From Cedecea neteri NBRC 105707 = ATCC 33855 (GTDB lineage Bacteria; Pseudomonadota; Gammaproteobacteria; Enterobacterales; Enterobacteriaceae): 64,000 nt of DNA. The stretch lies in assembly GCF_001571265.1 (NCBI RefSeq), contig NZ_BCTL01000038.1, positions 1 to 64,000 of the forward strand, read 5' to 3'. The first letter of the stretch is position 1, and each line of letters opens with the position of its first letter. The notes below the pieces were generated by a model. It saw only the letters and a program-made list of their open reading frames with translations. It was not told the DNA's origin and did not search any database. Positions 50,516 through 61,558 of the stretch are shown piece by piece. Position numbers and translations under genes: made by a program.

Positions 50516-50610
50516 CCCTCACCCTAACCCTCTCCCAGAAGGAGAGGGGGACGCCGGGGAAGCCTTTGTGACTTTCTCCCTCTCCTTCAGAGAGAGGGCC
50601 GGGGTGAGGG
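50516..50610. repeat. Compound palindromic element between nirD and nirC
   Basis: Outer arms CCCTCACCC (50516-50524) and GGGTGAGGG (50602-50610) form a 95-bp element. It encloses two hairpins: CCCTCTCC / GGAGAGGG (50528-50535, 50541-50548) and CCCTCTC / GAGAGGG (50578-50584, 50592-50598). The shape is a cloverleaf, as in intergenic BIME/REP-like elements. It shares its arm sequence with repeats at 7812, 13715 and 57482. Confidence 0.82.
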
Positions 50611-50622
50611 TTGTGTAAAATA

Positions 50623-50949
50623 TTAAGCTTTTATCTGCACCAGCCCGTCCTGCACGCGCGCTTCATAGTGCGGCACGGAGCGGCTTTCATCTTCCATGCA
50701 CAGGCCGTCCCGCAGGCGGAAGTGCTGTTTTTTCAGCGGGCTGGCAACCCACAGCTCGTCCTGATGTTCTGCAATCAGTCCGCGGGAAAGCACGCTTGCT
50801 TCAAAGAACGGGTCGATATTGCTGATGGCGTAAACCTGCTCGTCTTTACGCGGGCGGAAAATAGCAACCTGTGCCGAACCCACCAGGGCGCAAACGCCGG
50901 TTGCAGGCAGGATATCGTCTAGCTGACAAACGGTTGTCCACTGGCTCAT
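50623..50949 (-). CDS. nirD: NirD, nitrite reductase small subunit
   Basis: NirD (108 residues) is a Rieske-like small subunit needed for activity of NADH-nitrite reductase. It lacks the usual Rieske Cys-His ligands, as in E. coli. Its ATG overlaps the nirB stop by four bases, so the two are coupled. Confidence 0.95.
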   Translation of the reverse strand: MSQWTTVCQLDDILPATGVCALVGSAQVAIFRPRKDEQVYAISNIDPFFEASVLSRGLIAEHQDELWVASPLKKQHFRLRDGLCMEDESRSVPHYEARVQDGLVQIKA

Positions 50950-53495
50950 GCGTGTTCCTCCACTTCTACCAGAGTGACCGGGATACGCTCATACGGCGTG
51001 GCCGGGCGGTGTTGTTCACGCTCGCTAACTGTCTGCACGTTCGGGTCGCGCTGCGGGCTGTTGATAAAGTGTTTGAAGCGAACCTGCGCCTGTGGCGTGT
51101 TCACGGTTTCTGTCCACTCGCAGATCACTTTCTCACGCAGGCGGTTAAGCTCAGTTTCAAGCTGATCGTTGAGGCCCAGCTTGTCGTCGACAATCACGCT
51201 ACGCAGGTAATCAATGCCGCCTTCCAGGTTTTCCAGCCAGACGGAAGTACGAGTGAGTTTGTCGGCGGTGCGGATATAGAACATCATGAAACGGTCGAGA
51301 TATTTGATGATGGTATCGTGGTCGAGGTCCGCCGCCAGCAGGTCCGCATGGCGTGGCTTCATGCCGCCGTTGCCGCAAACATACAGGTTCCAGCCTTTCT
51401 CCGTGGCGATGATGCCCACGTCTTTGCCCTGCGCTTCCGCACATTCGCGGGTACAGCCGGAAACACCGAACTTCATTTTGTGCGGAGTACGAATCCCTTT
51501 GTAGCGGTTTTCCAGCTCGACGCCGAAGCCCACGCTGTCGCCGACGCCGTAGCGGCACCAGGTGCTGCCGACGCAGGTTTTTGCCATACGCAATGCTTTG
51601 GCATAGGCGTGGCCGGTTTCGAACCCGGCTTCAATCAGCTGACGCCAGATTTCCGGCAGGTCGTCCTTTTGTGCGCCGAACAGGCCGATGCGCTGGGAGC
51701 CGGTGATTTTGGTGTAAAGGTTATATTCTCGGGCGATGCGGCCCACTTCCATCAGCCCTTCTGGTGTGATTTCGCCGCCTGCGGAGCGCGGGATCACCGA
51801 GTAGGTGCCGTCCTTCTGGATGTTGCCGAGGAAGTTATCGTTGGTGTCCTGCAGCGGCGTCAATTCAGGCTGCAGCACGTAGTCGTTCCAGCAGGATGCC
51901 AGCAGCGAGCCCACGGTTGGCTTGCAGACTTCACAGCCGTAGCCTTTGCCGTATTTTTGCAGCAGCTGGTCGAAGGATTTGATCCCTTCCACGCGGATCA
52001 GGTGGTACAGCTCCTGGCGCGAGAAGGCAAAGTGTTCGCACAGATTGTTGTTCACTTCGATTCCGGCTTTGGCCAGCTCGGCGTTCAGCACCTGGGTGAC
52101 CAGCGGAATACAGCCGCCGCAGCCGGTTCCGGCTTTGGTTTCGGCTTTCAGCGCCGCCACGGTGTGGCAGCCTTTATTGATAGCCTTGATCAGGTCGCCT
52201 TTGGTGACGTCAAAGCAGGAGCAGATCTGCGCGCTTTCCGGCAGCTTATCCACGCCGATAGATGGCTTACCGCTGCTGGCGTGAGCCGGCAGGATCAGCG
52301 AGTCCGGGTTCTCCGGCAATTCAATCGCATTCAGTACCAGCTGCAGCAGGTTGCCGTAGTCACTGGTGTCGCCAACAAGCACCGCGCCGAGCAGGGTTTT
52401 GTTGTCTTCGCTGACCACCAGACGCTTGTAAACCTCTTTGCTTTCATCGAGGTAAACATAGCTGCGGGCGTTTGGCGTGCGGCCGTGAGCATCGCCAATA
52501 CCGCCGACGTCAACGCCGAGCAGTTTCAGCTTGGCGCTCATGTCCGCGCCTTCAAAGGCGTTTTCGCTCCCGAGCAGGTGGTCTGCGGTAACCTGAGCCA
52601 TTTTGTAGCCCGGCGCGACGAGGCCGAAGACACGGTTATTCCAGCTGGCGCACTCCCCGATGGCGTAAATATCCGGGTCTGAAGTCTGGCACTTATCGTT
52701 GATGGTGATGCCGCCGCGTTGCGCCGTTTCCAGTCCACACTGGGTCGCCAGCTTGTCCTGAGGACGAATACCGGTAGAGAAGACGATGAAGTCCACTTCC
52801 AGCTCGCTGCCGTCTGCAAAACGCATGGTTTTGCGGGCCTCGGTGCCCTGCTGGACGATTTCCTGGGTGTTTTTGCCGGTGTGCACGCGCACGCCCATGC
52901 GCTCGATTTTGCTGCGCAGCTGCTCGCCGCCCATGCGGTCAAGCTGTTCGGCCATCAGCATTGGCGCGAATTCGATAACGTGGGTTTCCACGCCGAGGTT
53001 TTTCAGCGCCCCGGCCGCTTCCAGCCCCAACAGGCCACCGCCAACGACGGCACCGCGTTTGCTGCGGCGGGCACAGGATTCAATGGCGTTAAGGTCTTCG
53101 ATGGTGCGGTAAACGAAACAGTCCTGGGTTTCCGAACCTTTAATGGGCGGGATCCACGGGTAAGAGCCCGTAGCCATGACCAGCTTGTCGTAATAAACGG
53201 TGCGGCCGGTATTGGAGTGGATCACTTTTTCCTGGCGGTTGATGGTGATCGCGCGTTCGCCAACCAGCACCTTTACGCCGTGTTTTTCGTAGTAGCCATC
53301 GCGGACGAGGGAGAGTTCTTCAGCGGTATGATGGGAGAAATAAGAAGAGAGGTGCACGCGATCGTAGGCTTTACGCGGCTCTTCACAAAATACGGTGATA
53401 TCGAACTGGTCCGGCGGGGCTTTATCAAGTAAGTCTTCGATAAAGCGATGGCCCACCATGCCGTTACCGATAACTGCGATTCTGACTTTGCTCAT
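50946..53495 (-). CDS. nirB: NirB, NADH-dependent nitrite reductase large subunit
   Basis: NirB (849 residues) reduces nitrite to ammonia in the cytoplasm. The amino half is an FAD/NAD reductase (AVIGNGMVGHRFIED, GGGLLGLEAAGAL). A BFD-like [2Fe-2S] region follows (CSCFDVTKGDL ... GTGCGGC), and the carboxy part has the siroheme-[4Fe-4S] cysteines (TCVGSTWCRYG and GCTRECAEAQG). Its promoter carries an FNR and a NarL-type site. A 603-residue ORF on the opposite strand is a shadow. Confidence 0.97.
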   Translation of the reverse strand: MSKVRIAVIGNGMVGHRFIEDLLDKAPPDQFDITVFCEEPRKAYDRVHLSSYFSHHTAEELSLVRDGYYEKHGVKVLVGERAITINRQEKVIHSNTGRTVYYDKLVMATGSYPWIPPIKGSETQDCFVYRTIEDLNAIESCARRSKRGAVVGGGLLGLEAAGALKNLGVETHVIEFAPMLMAEQLDRMGGEQLRSKIERMGVRVHTGKNTQEIVQQGTEARKTMRFADGSELEVDFIVFSTGIRPQDKLATQCGLETAQRGGITINDKCQTSDPDIYAIGECASWNNRVFGLVAPGYKMAQVTADHLLGSENAFEGADMSAKLKLLGVDVGGIGDAHGRTPNARSYVYLDESKEVYKRLVVSEDNKTLLGAVLVGDTSDYGNLLQLVLNAIELPENPDSLILPAHASSGKPSIGVDKLPESAQICSCFDVTKGDLIKAINKGCHTVAALKAETKAGTGCGGCIPLVTQVLNAELAKAGIEVNNNLCEHFAFSRQELYHLIRVEGIKSFDQLLQKYGKGYGCEVCKPTVGSLLASCWNDYVLQPELTPLQDTNDNFLGNIQKDGTYSVIPRSAGGEITPEGLMEVGRIAREYNLYTKITGSQRIGLFGAQKDDLPEIWRQLIEAGFETGHAYAKALRMAKTCVGSTWCRYGVGDSVGFGVELENRYKGIRTPHKMKFGVSGCTRECAEAQGKDVGIIATEKGWNLYVCGNGGMKPRHADLLAADLDHDTIIKYLDRFMMFYIRTADKLTRTSVWLENLEGGIDYLRSVIVDDKLGLNDQLETELNRLREKVICEWTETVNTPQAQVRFKHFINSPQRDPNVQTVSEREQHRPATPYERIPVTLVEVEEHA

Positions 53496-53553
53496 AATTG
53501 CCTCAATTTCTTTTCTATTACCGCCTACCTTAACGATTCAGCTGTGGTGATTA

Positions 53554-53567
53554 TTGATGCAAATCAA
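53554..53567. promoter_or_regulatory. Perfect FNR box of the nirB promoter
   Basis: TTGATGCAAATCAA matches the FNR consensus. Its centre is about 65 bp before the nirB start; with a start near 53519, as in E. coli, it sits at about -41.5, the class II activation position. Confidence 0.85.
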
Positions 53568-53580
53568 ATGCGCCTTTATA

Positions 53581-53596
53581 TACCCATTAAGAGGTA
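53581..53596. promoter_or_regulatory. NarL/NarP 7-2-7 site of the nirB promoter
   Basis: TACCCAT-TA-AGAGGTA is a 7-2-7 pair of inverted NarL heptamers. Its centre would lie at about -69.5, the same place as the E. coli nirB NarL/NarP site. Nitrate/nitrite activation is inferred. Confidence 0.8.
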
Positions 53597-53671
53597 TGCT
53601 ATTGATTTTGATGTATTTTTGTAAGTTATGGAATTGGCTGGTTTTTCACCAGGATAGAGATGTGGGGATAT

Positions 53672-54562
53672 TCAGTTCAGCAAAGGGTTAGCGCGGATCC
53701 GGGCAACAATCAGATCAACAAAAGTGCGTACTTTGGCGGAAGCGTGGCGGCCTTCGGTATGCACCACATGTATTGGAAGAGGCTCGAGCTCGTATTCGCT
53801 CAATATAATTTGCAATTCCCCCTCGCGCAGGGCTGGCGCTATCTGATAATCCAGGACTCGTGTCAGCCCCCAACCTGCTTTTGCGGTGGCAATCGATGAC
53901 TCGTTGTTGTTGCACTGGAGCGCGGCATTGATCATGACGCGTTGTTCACCCGCAAAGCGCCACTCCGGTGAGGCCCAGGCACTGGCCGAAGAAACAATAC
54001 GATGGTTTTTAAGGTCCGCAGGCGTCAACGGTGTGCCGTGTTTTTCCAGGTAGCCAGGGGAAGCGCAAACGACCCGGCGCACGGTGCCGACTTTGGTTGC
54101 CGTCAGACCTGAGTCGGGCAAATGCCCAATGCGTACGGCGACATCGATGCCTTCTTCGATGATGTTCACCTGGCGATCAACGAACAGTGACCTGGCGCGC
54201 ATAGTTGGCCACGCATCAAGATAATCAGTGATGACCGGCAAGACGAATTTCTGGCCGAACAGCACGGAAGCGGTGACCGTCAGGATCCCGGACGGCGTGG
54301 CATAGGAGCCTGCCGCTGCCGCCTCGGCTTCCTCTATACTGGTGAGAATCGTGCGGCAGTCATTGAGATATCGCAGGCCAGGCTCGGTCAGCTTAACTGT
54401 GCGAGTGGTGCGGATAAACAGCCGGGTCCCGATGACCTCTTCCAGGGCAGCAACCGCACGCGTTACCACTGGCGCACTGATATGGAGCTGGCGTGCCGCA
54501 GCGGCAAAACTCTCGGTTTCTGCGACTTTGACGAAAATTCTCATCGCCTGCCAACGATCCAT
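53672..54562 (-). CDS. LysR-family regulator of the adjacent gst-oxidoreductase genes
   Basis: This 296-residue regulator starts at the ATG at 54562, preceded by GAGG (54562 is preferred over upstream in-frame codons). The amino-terminal helix-turn-helix (MRIFVKVAETESFAAAARQL) is typical, with the wing and linker into a substrate-binding domain (about 90-295). Sequence is of the CrgA/AaeR-like type. It lies 71 bp after the oxidoreductase in the same direction and probably controls that operon through the inverted repeat at 57441-57463. Confidence 0.88.
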   Translation of the reverse strand: MDRWQAMRIFVKVAETESFAAAARQLHISAPVVTRAVAALEEVIGTRLFIRTTRTVKLTEPGLRYLNDCRTILTSIEEAEAAAAGSYATPSGILTVTASVLFGQKFVLPVITDYLDAWPTMRARSLFVDRQVNIIEEGIDVAVRIGHLPDSGLTATKVGTVRRVVCASPGYLEKHGTPLTPADLKNHRIVSSASAWASPEWRFAGEQRVMINAALQCNNNESSIATAKAGWGLTRVLDYQIAPALREGELQIILSEYELEPLPIHVVHTEGRHASAKVRTFVDLIVARIRANPLLN

Positions 54563-54633
54563 GCACAACCTCATCATCTGCCTGAAAGGAATTTCAGTAT
54601 CGGGTATTAGCCGGGTATGGCGCAATCCCGGTA

Positions 54634-56700
54634 TCACAGCTCGAGCTGAATGCGGTTTTCTTCGCCAGCAGGCAGTTGTGCCGGGACTGCGCAGCAAATC
54701 AGGACCTCATCATCTGCCGTGCTTGCGGAGGGGGTTTTCGCGTAGGTGACTGAGCCTTTGAGGAGTTTAGTCCGGCAGGTTCCGCAGTGGCCCTCCCGGC
54801 AGCTGAATTCCGGGGTTAATCCCCGAGCTTCGGCCAGCTCTAAAAGCGAACCTGAATCCGGCAGCCAGCGAGCCTCTTTTAGCGAACGCATAAAAGCAAT
54901 CGGTACGGGGCTGGTGGAAGGCTGAAGGGCATCAGGTTTTGGTGTTTGGTTGTCTGTGGTGCGAACTAGCGATGAGGGGCCAAAGGCTTCAGCATGGATT
55001 CTGCCATCGCCGATGTTGTATTTCCGCAGTCCGTCATAGAGAGATTGGGTGAACGCTGCCGGACCGCATAGATAGAAATCGTAGTCGTTAAACGGCAGAC
55101 GGCTGGTCAGCAAAGGCATATCGATATGGCCATGAACATCATACCCCACACCCAACTGAGCGCTTTCCGGCTGGCTGAGTACGCGAATCACCTGCACGGC
55201 ACCTTTGGCTGCCGCGACCAGCTCGTCAATCTCCTGAGTAAAAGGCAAATCTTCCACCCTTCTTGATGCCTGGAACAAAAACGTTTGTCGAATACGTTGT
55301 TTGCGTAACCCTTCATAGACAATATGCCGCAGCATGGCGAGCATCGGGGTAATGCCAACGCCGCCGGCCAGCAACACGGCAGGGCGTTGCGCATGCGCAT
55401 CAAGGATGAAACCGCCCGCCGGAGCACGGACGTCAATAATATCGCCAACGGAAACGCCGTTGTGCAGGTGGCTGGAGACGCTTCCTTCCCGCTTGACGCT
55501 AATTCGATAAAAGACGTCGGACGGAGCCGATGAAAGCGTGTAAGTACGGATTGCAGGAGCTTCTGTGCCGTGAAGTTTCACGCGAATGGGCAAGTGCTGT
55601 CCGGCGAGATGAGGCAGCAGACCTGCGCCGTCACCCGGCTGAAGATAGAAGGAGCGGATCGAACTGCTCTCATCGACAATGTTTACCACGCGAAACGGCC
55701 TCCAGCGTGTTGCCAGCTCGGCAGCTTTTATCTTGCCCGCAGCTTCCTGCCAGCTGCCGGTCATCAGTGAATGAGGGGAGTGCCCTTCAGCCTCAGACTT
55801 CCAGCGCAGTGCCAGCGCGTTGCGGCGGCGAACAACCCGGCGGGCTTTAAACGTCCATAGCCGTTCTGCACCCTGGAAGGCCGCGATTTCCGGTGAGTCC
55901 AGAATGACTTTTGCTTCGCCGGTCATTTGCAGCATGTCGCCGGTGTTAAAGTCCACGAACAGCAGGCCAGCCTGGCCGTTAAGCAGAATATTACCGAGCG
56001 TGGCAAAAAAGAGATTACCGTTGAAGTCAGGAATGGTCAGCGTGCCGTCGTCGCTGGCCCGGATGAAGCCGGGTTTGCCGCCGCGATGGGAAACATCGGC
56101 CTGTCGTTTAGTGTTCCTTTCGCCCCAGGAAGCCACAAAAAAAGCGTCCGCTGCTTGAACCATTACTCTCGCTTCAGCGTCCAGCCCTGGAAGTGTCTCT
56201 ACCGTACCACCGGCATGGCTACCAGGCGCGCGGGTAAAAGTGAATTCACGCAGTTGTATATAGCGTGGGCAGTTACCGAAGCTTTGGTCGACTTCAACCT
56301 GGAGGCCGTCCTCCGTCTGCAGCAGTGTACCGTTCATCCGGTTACGCCGCCGGGTATGAAGCTCGATTCCCAACAGGCCAATGGGTGCGTTGTGCCCCAT
56401 CCCTTCGGTGGCCGGATCTTCCCCAGGCAACGACGCTGCAATCGTCAGACAGGTCGGTGTGGGAGATGTTACGAAGCCTGGCTTTCCTTCCAGAAATGTT
56501 GCCCACGCTTCGCCAATCGGGGAGATGCTGCCGATGACGATAAAAGGCAACTGAGCGTAGAAGTCACGATGCTGCTCTGGCATGTAATCACGTATCACTC
56601 GCTGGCCCACTTCAGCCATCCGTTCGGTGACGCCGGCCTTGTCCTGAAGGAATATTTCACCTTCATGCCAGACGGACTTCTTCATCGGCTTCTCGCTCAT
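54634..56700 (-). CDS. Three-domain flavin/iron-sulfur oxidoreductase (PNPOx-like + ferredoxin reductase + ferredoxin)
   Basis: This protein has 688 residues from the ATG at 56700, after GGGAGAG. Residues about 40-275 form a pyridoxamine-phosphate-oxidase-like FMN-binding split barrel. About 330-580 form a ferredoxin-reductase module with FAD motif RTYTLS (385-390), NAD motif LLAGGVGITPM (443-453) and LCGPAAF (544-550). Residues 600-688 form a plant-type [2Fe-2S] ferredoxin with Cys634, Cys639, Cys642 and Cys669 or Cys670. Similar fusions are found in other proteobacteria; the substrate is unknown. It lies 25 bp after gst. Confidence 0.88.
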   Translation of the reverse strand: MSEKPMKKSVWHEGEIFLQDKAGVTERMAEVGQRVIRDYMPEQHRDFYAQLPFIVIGSISPIGEAWATFLEGKPGFVTSPTPTCLTIAASLPGEDPATEGMGHNAPIGLLGIELHTRRRNRMNGTLLQTEDGLQVEVDQSFGNCPRYIQLREFTFTRAPGSHAGGTVETLPGLDAEARVMVQAADAFFVASWGERNTKRQADVSHRGGKPGFIRASDDGTLTIPDFNGNLFFATLGNILLNGQAGLLFVDFNTGDMLQMTGEAKVILDSPEIAAFQGAERLWTFKARRVVRRRNALALRWKSEAEGHSPHSLMTGSWQEAAGKIKAAELATRWRPFRVVNIVDESSSIRSFYLQPGDGAGLLPHLAGQHLPIRVKLHGTEAPAIRTYTLSSAPSDVFYRISVKREGSVSSHLHNGVSVGDIIDVRAPAGGFILDAHAQRPAVLLAGGVGITPMLAMLRHIVYEGLRKQRIRQTFLFQASRRVEDLPFTQEIDELVAAAKGAVQVIRVLSQPESAQLGVGYDVHGHIDMPLLTSRLPFNDYDFYLCGPAAFTQSLYDGLRKYNIGDGRIHAEAFGPSSLVRTTDNQTPKPDALQPSTSPVPIAFMRSLKEARWLPDSGSLLELAEARGLTPEFSCREGHCGTCRTKLLKGSVTYAKTPSASTADDEVLICCAVPAQLPAGEENRIQLEL

Positions 56701-56725
56701 TTTACTCTCCCAGGAATGCGTGAGA

Positions 56726-57343
56726 TTAGGCGACGGCGTTAAGGCCAGCGGCCGTTTTAACGAATGGCACAAACCCTGGCAACGCTTCTATCCGGCGCAG
56801 GAAAGCATTCACGGCTGGATAACTGGAGAGGTCTACATTCCCTTCAGGTGCGCTGGCCGTGTAGCTATAAATGGCGACGTCGGCGATGGTTGGGTGGTCG
56901 CCGACCAGCCATTTACGGTTGGCGAGATGCTGTTCAAGGCGTCCCAGGAAGACGTGAGCACGGGCAATCACCTCATCAGGATTAAATTTGGCACCGAAAA
57001 CCGTGACCAGACGGGCTGCGGCTGGACCAAAGGCGAGGTCACCAGCGGCGACGGAAAGCCAGCGTTGAACGGCTGCCGCGCCCTGTGGGTCTTCCGGCAG
57101 CCATGCACGTTGGCCACTTTTTTTCGCCAGGTAGACAAGAATGGCGTTGGAGTCAGGGATCAGCGTGCCTTCATCGTCCAGCAGAGGTACCTGCCCAAAC
57201 GGGTTAAGCGCCAGGTACTCCGGCTGCTTATGGGCGCCGGCCTTCAGGTCCAGCTCAACAAGCTCATGTGGCAGGCCTAGCAGGGAGAGAAACAGACGAG
57301 CGCGGTGGGCATGGCCTGACAGAGGAAAGTTGTAGAGTTTCAT
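56726..57343 (-). CDS. Glutathione S-transferase family protein
   Basis: This 205-residue protein has a thioredoxin-like amino domain ([23 protein letters not shown]) with Ser9 at the usual catalytic position, the glutathione-binding [13 protein letters not shown] and [10 protein letters not shown], and a helical carboxy domain ([16 protein letters not shown]). It is the first gene of the operon with the oxidoreductase. A role in detoxifying electrophiles is inferred. Confidence 0.9.
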   Translation of the reverse strand: MKLYNFPLSGHAHRARLFLSLLGLPHELVELDLKAGAHKQPEYLALNPFGQVPLLDDEGTLIPDSNAILVYLAKKSGQRAWLPEDPQGAAAVQRWLSVAAGDLAFGPAAARLVTVFGAKFNPDEVIARAHVFLGRLEQHLANRKWLVGDHPTIADVAIYSYTASAPEGNVDLSSYPAVNAFLRRIEALPGFVPFVKTAAGLNAVA

Positions 57344-57440
57344 AAATCGGTTCCTGATTGGCTGAACGGGAAGGGCCCCGAACGATGCAAACAGGTTGCC
57401 ACAGGCAATAATGGGCAGGAATAAGCCTTATCGGTAATTC

Positions 57441-57463
57441 ATTATTGCGAAAAACGTAATAAT
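57441..57463. promoter_or_regulatory. LysR-type operator upstream of gst
   Basis: ATTATT (57441-57446) and AATAAT (57458-57463) are perfect inverted arms around 11 bp, giving the T-N11-A core of LysR-family sites. It is about 98 bp before the gst start, a normal activator position. The LysR gene is in the same cluster. Confidence 0.6.
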
Positions 57464-57481
57464 AGCGGGAAAGTGAAGGAA

Positions 57482-57505
57482 CCCTCTCCCCGTTAAGGAA
57501 GAGGG
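57482..57505. repeat. Short CCCTCT/AGAGGG palindrome after tsgA
   Basis: Arms CCCTCT (57482-57487) and AGAGGG (57500-57505) sit 15 bp after the tsgA stop. No T-run follows in the tsgA direction. It is a degenerate copy of the CCTCTCC family seen elsewhere in the window. Confidence 0.55.
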
Positions 57506-57520
57506 CAAATCGCAGGGCGA

Positions 57521-58705
57521 TTAGTGTGCCGCAGCTTCTGCGCCGTGACGACGGTGTTTGGTCACGAAACCAAGCACCAGGCACATGACGAACACCACAG
57601 CGTACAGGCCATTCGCGGTATGCAGAGCAGCCAGAGGGCCGCTGTGAGCTACGATTGGGCCGGTAACGATAAAGGTCAGCATGGTGCCCACGGTGCCGCA
57701 GGTCAGGACAAAGTTAACCAGTTTCGGCGAAGACACTTTGGTCTGCTGTGAACCCAGGGTGATGATGGTGGTGTAAATCGCGCTGGAGAAGAAACCAAGC
57801 GCCAGAATAAACCACGCCAGGTGAGCCGGATCGCCGTGGTTGAACAGGTACATCAGCACGGTGGCCGCCCCGGCCAGTACGGTCAGGATGCGCTGCAGGT
57901 CGAAGAAACGCAGGATAAAGCTGAACGCCCACATGCCGAACATGTAAGACATCCAGAAGTCGCTGACCAGCTTACCGGCATCGTTGATGCTCATGCCGAG
58001 GCCTTTGGCGTATTCCGGTACCCAGGAGATAAAGCCCAGCTGGCCGAGGATGTAGCACAGCGCCGCGACGGACAGGAACAGCACGCCGATGCCCCATTTT
58101 TCTTTGGTTACAGGCTGGTCGTCTTTCTTCGCGTGTTTGCCCAGCGCCGGGAACTCACAGCCCAGAGTCAGCAGGAAGATAGCCACGTAAACCAGACCGA
58201 TACAGACATAGACCCAGTACCAGTTGATGCTGCGGGCCAGCAGGATAGCGGCGACCATCGGGAAAATCATCCCGGCCATGCTGAAGAAGGAGTCGGTAAA
58301 CAGCAGGCGAGAACCGCGCTGACGCCCTTCATACATGTGAGTGATCAGGAAGGTACCAATCGACATGGTTATCCCGCTCACCAGCCCCAGCACGAACATC
58401 GAGGCGGAGAAGATAGCCAGGTTATGACCGAAGATCAGGCCGGCAACGGCCAGCACCATCAGCAGGAAGCCAAAGCGCAGCTGGGTTTTCAGCGGTACGA
58501 TTTCCATCAGCCAGGCGTTCAGGAAGATAGAGATCAAAATACCGGCATTAAGGAAAGTAAACGTGTTACTCATGCTGGACACCGGCAGATTGAAGTACTC
58601 TGCGATGTTTCCCATCACCATCCCGGTGACGATCACCAACGCCCCGGTCAGGGCGTAGGAGAAGAAGCTAATCCATAAAAGCTTGGTTCGGTTGCTGTTA
58701 GTCAT
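57521..58705 (-). CDS. tsgA: TsgA, major-facilitator-type membrane protein
   Basis: TsgA (394 residues from the ATG at 58705, beginning [14 protein letters not shown]) has about twelve membrane helices of the MFS type. In Salmonella it was identified as tellurite/selenite-resistance gene; its transport substrate is unclear. In E. coli it precedes nirB directly; here three genes lie between. The start follows the E. coli protein. Confidence 0.94.
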   Translation of the reverse strand: MTNSNRTKLLWISFFSYALTGALVIVTGMVMGNIAEYFNLPVSSMSNTFTFLNAGILISIFLNAWLMEIVPLKTQLRFGFLLMVLAVAGLIFGHNLAIFSASMFVLGLVSGITMSIGTFLITHMYEGRQRGSRLLFTDSFFSMAGMIFPMVAAILLARSINWYWVYVCIGLVYVAIFLLTLGCEFPALGKHAKKDDQPVTKEKWGIGVLFLSVAALCYILGQLGFISWVPEYAKGLGMSINDAGKLVSDFWMSYMFGMWAFSFILRFFDLQRILTVLAGAATVLMYLFNHGDPAHLAWFILALGFFSSAIYTTIITLGSQQTKVSSPKLVNFVLTCGTVGTMLTFIVTGPIVAHSGPLAALHTANGLYAVVFVMCLVLGFVTKHRRHGAEAAAH

Positions 58706-58820
58706 AACGAGCCTGTGCAAGGAAGTGTAAAGCGCATTGACAGCGCGGCGGACGGGCAGATTTTAGTCATTTGCGTGATCTATTTAAATGAATTATGAAT
58801 TTATTGCTGAAATAAACTGA

Positions 58821-59558
<738 letters not shown>

Positions 59559-59682
59559 AATTTCCTGCGCGGGGCCAGTCGCCCGCGCAACCCCTCTCCT
59601 GAAGCAGAGAATTTCAATAAGTGGTGAGCCTGGCCAGAGAAAGCGACTAGAATAGCGCGTTCTTTTTTGCCCTGGAGCCGCC

Positions 59683-60246
59683 ATGTTACTGCTTATCGAC
59701 AACTATGATTCCTTCACCTGGAACCTCTACCAGTATTTTTGTGAGCTGGGTGAGGAAGTGCTGGTTAAGCGTAACGACGAAATTGGGCTGGACGACATCG
59801 AGCGTCTGTCGCCGGAAAAACTGGTGATTTCTCCAGGCCCCTGCACGCCGACCGAGGCGGGCATCTCGCTTGCCGCCATTAATCACTTCGCCGGACAGCT
59901 TCCTGTTTTGGGCGTTTGCCTGGGGCACCAGGCCATTGCCCAGGCCTTTGGCGCCACCATTGTGCGGGCAGAACAGGTGATGCACGGCAAAACCTCCGCT
60001 ATCGGCCACAACGGCAGTGGTGTATTCCGTGGGCTAAAGAATCCGCTGACCGTGACGCGCTACCACTCGCTGCTCATTGATCCTGATACCCTGCCTGACT
60101 GTTTTGAGGTTACGGCCTGGACGGATAAGCAGGAAATCATGGGTATCCGTCACCGTTCGCTGGATCTGGAAGGCGTGCAGTTCCACCCGGAAAGCATTCT
60201 CAGCGAGCAGGGACATGCGCTGTTGGCGAATTTTCTCCAGAGGTAA
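59683..60246 (+). CDS. pabA: PabA, aminodeoxychorismate synthase glutaminase subunit
   Basis: PabA (187 residues) releases ammonia from glutamine for PabB to make aminodeoxychorismate for folate. The class I amidotransferase nucleophile Cys is in [14 protein letters not shown], and the His/Glu pair in GVQFHPESI. It precedes argD by 89 bp. Confidence 0.96.
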   Translation: MLLLIDNYDSFTWNLYQYFCELGEEVLVKRNDEIGLDDIERLSPEKLVISPGPCTPTEAGISLAAINHFAGQLPVLGVCLGHQAIAQAFGATIVRAEQVMHGKTSAIGHNGSGVFRGLKNPLTVTRYHSLLIDPDTLPDCFEVTAWTDKQEIMGIRHRSLDLEGVQFHPESILSEQGHALLANFLQR

Positions 60247-60274
60247 ATTGTCACTTGCCTGAATTTGGTTTTTT

Positions 60275-60304
60275 ATGCATATTTCGTGATTATATTTTCA
60301 TTCA
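60275..60304. promoter_or_regulatory. Possible ArgR boxes before argD
   Basis: Two adjacent AT-rich imperfect matches to the ARG box (pattern TGAAT-N6-ATTCA) are seen: ATGCATATTTCGTGAT and TGATTATATTTTCATTCA. ArgR represses argD in E. coli. The match is weak and the call rests largely on position. Confidence 0.35.
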
Positions 60305-60335
60305 TGTCTAACGCATAAAAACGGGTGGGGAATAA

Positions 60336-61556
<1,221 letters not shown>

Positions 61557-61558
61557 AA

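Noticed and set aside
50871..52682. 603-residue ORF opposite nirB
   Set aside because: It is antisense to a clearly identified NirB with intact cofactor motifs, and the translation has the low-complexity composition of a shadow frame.
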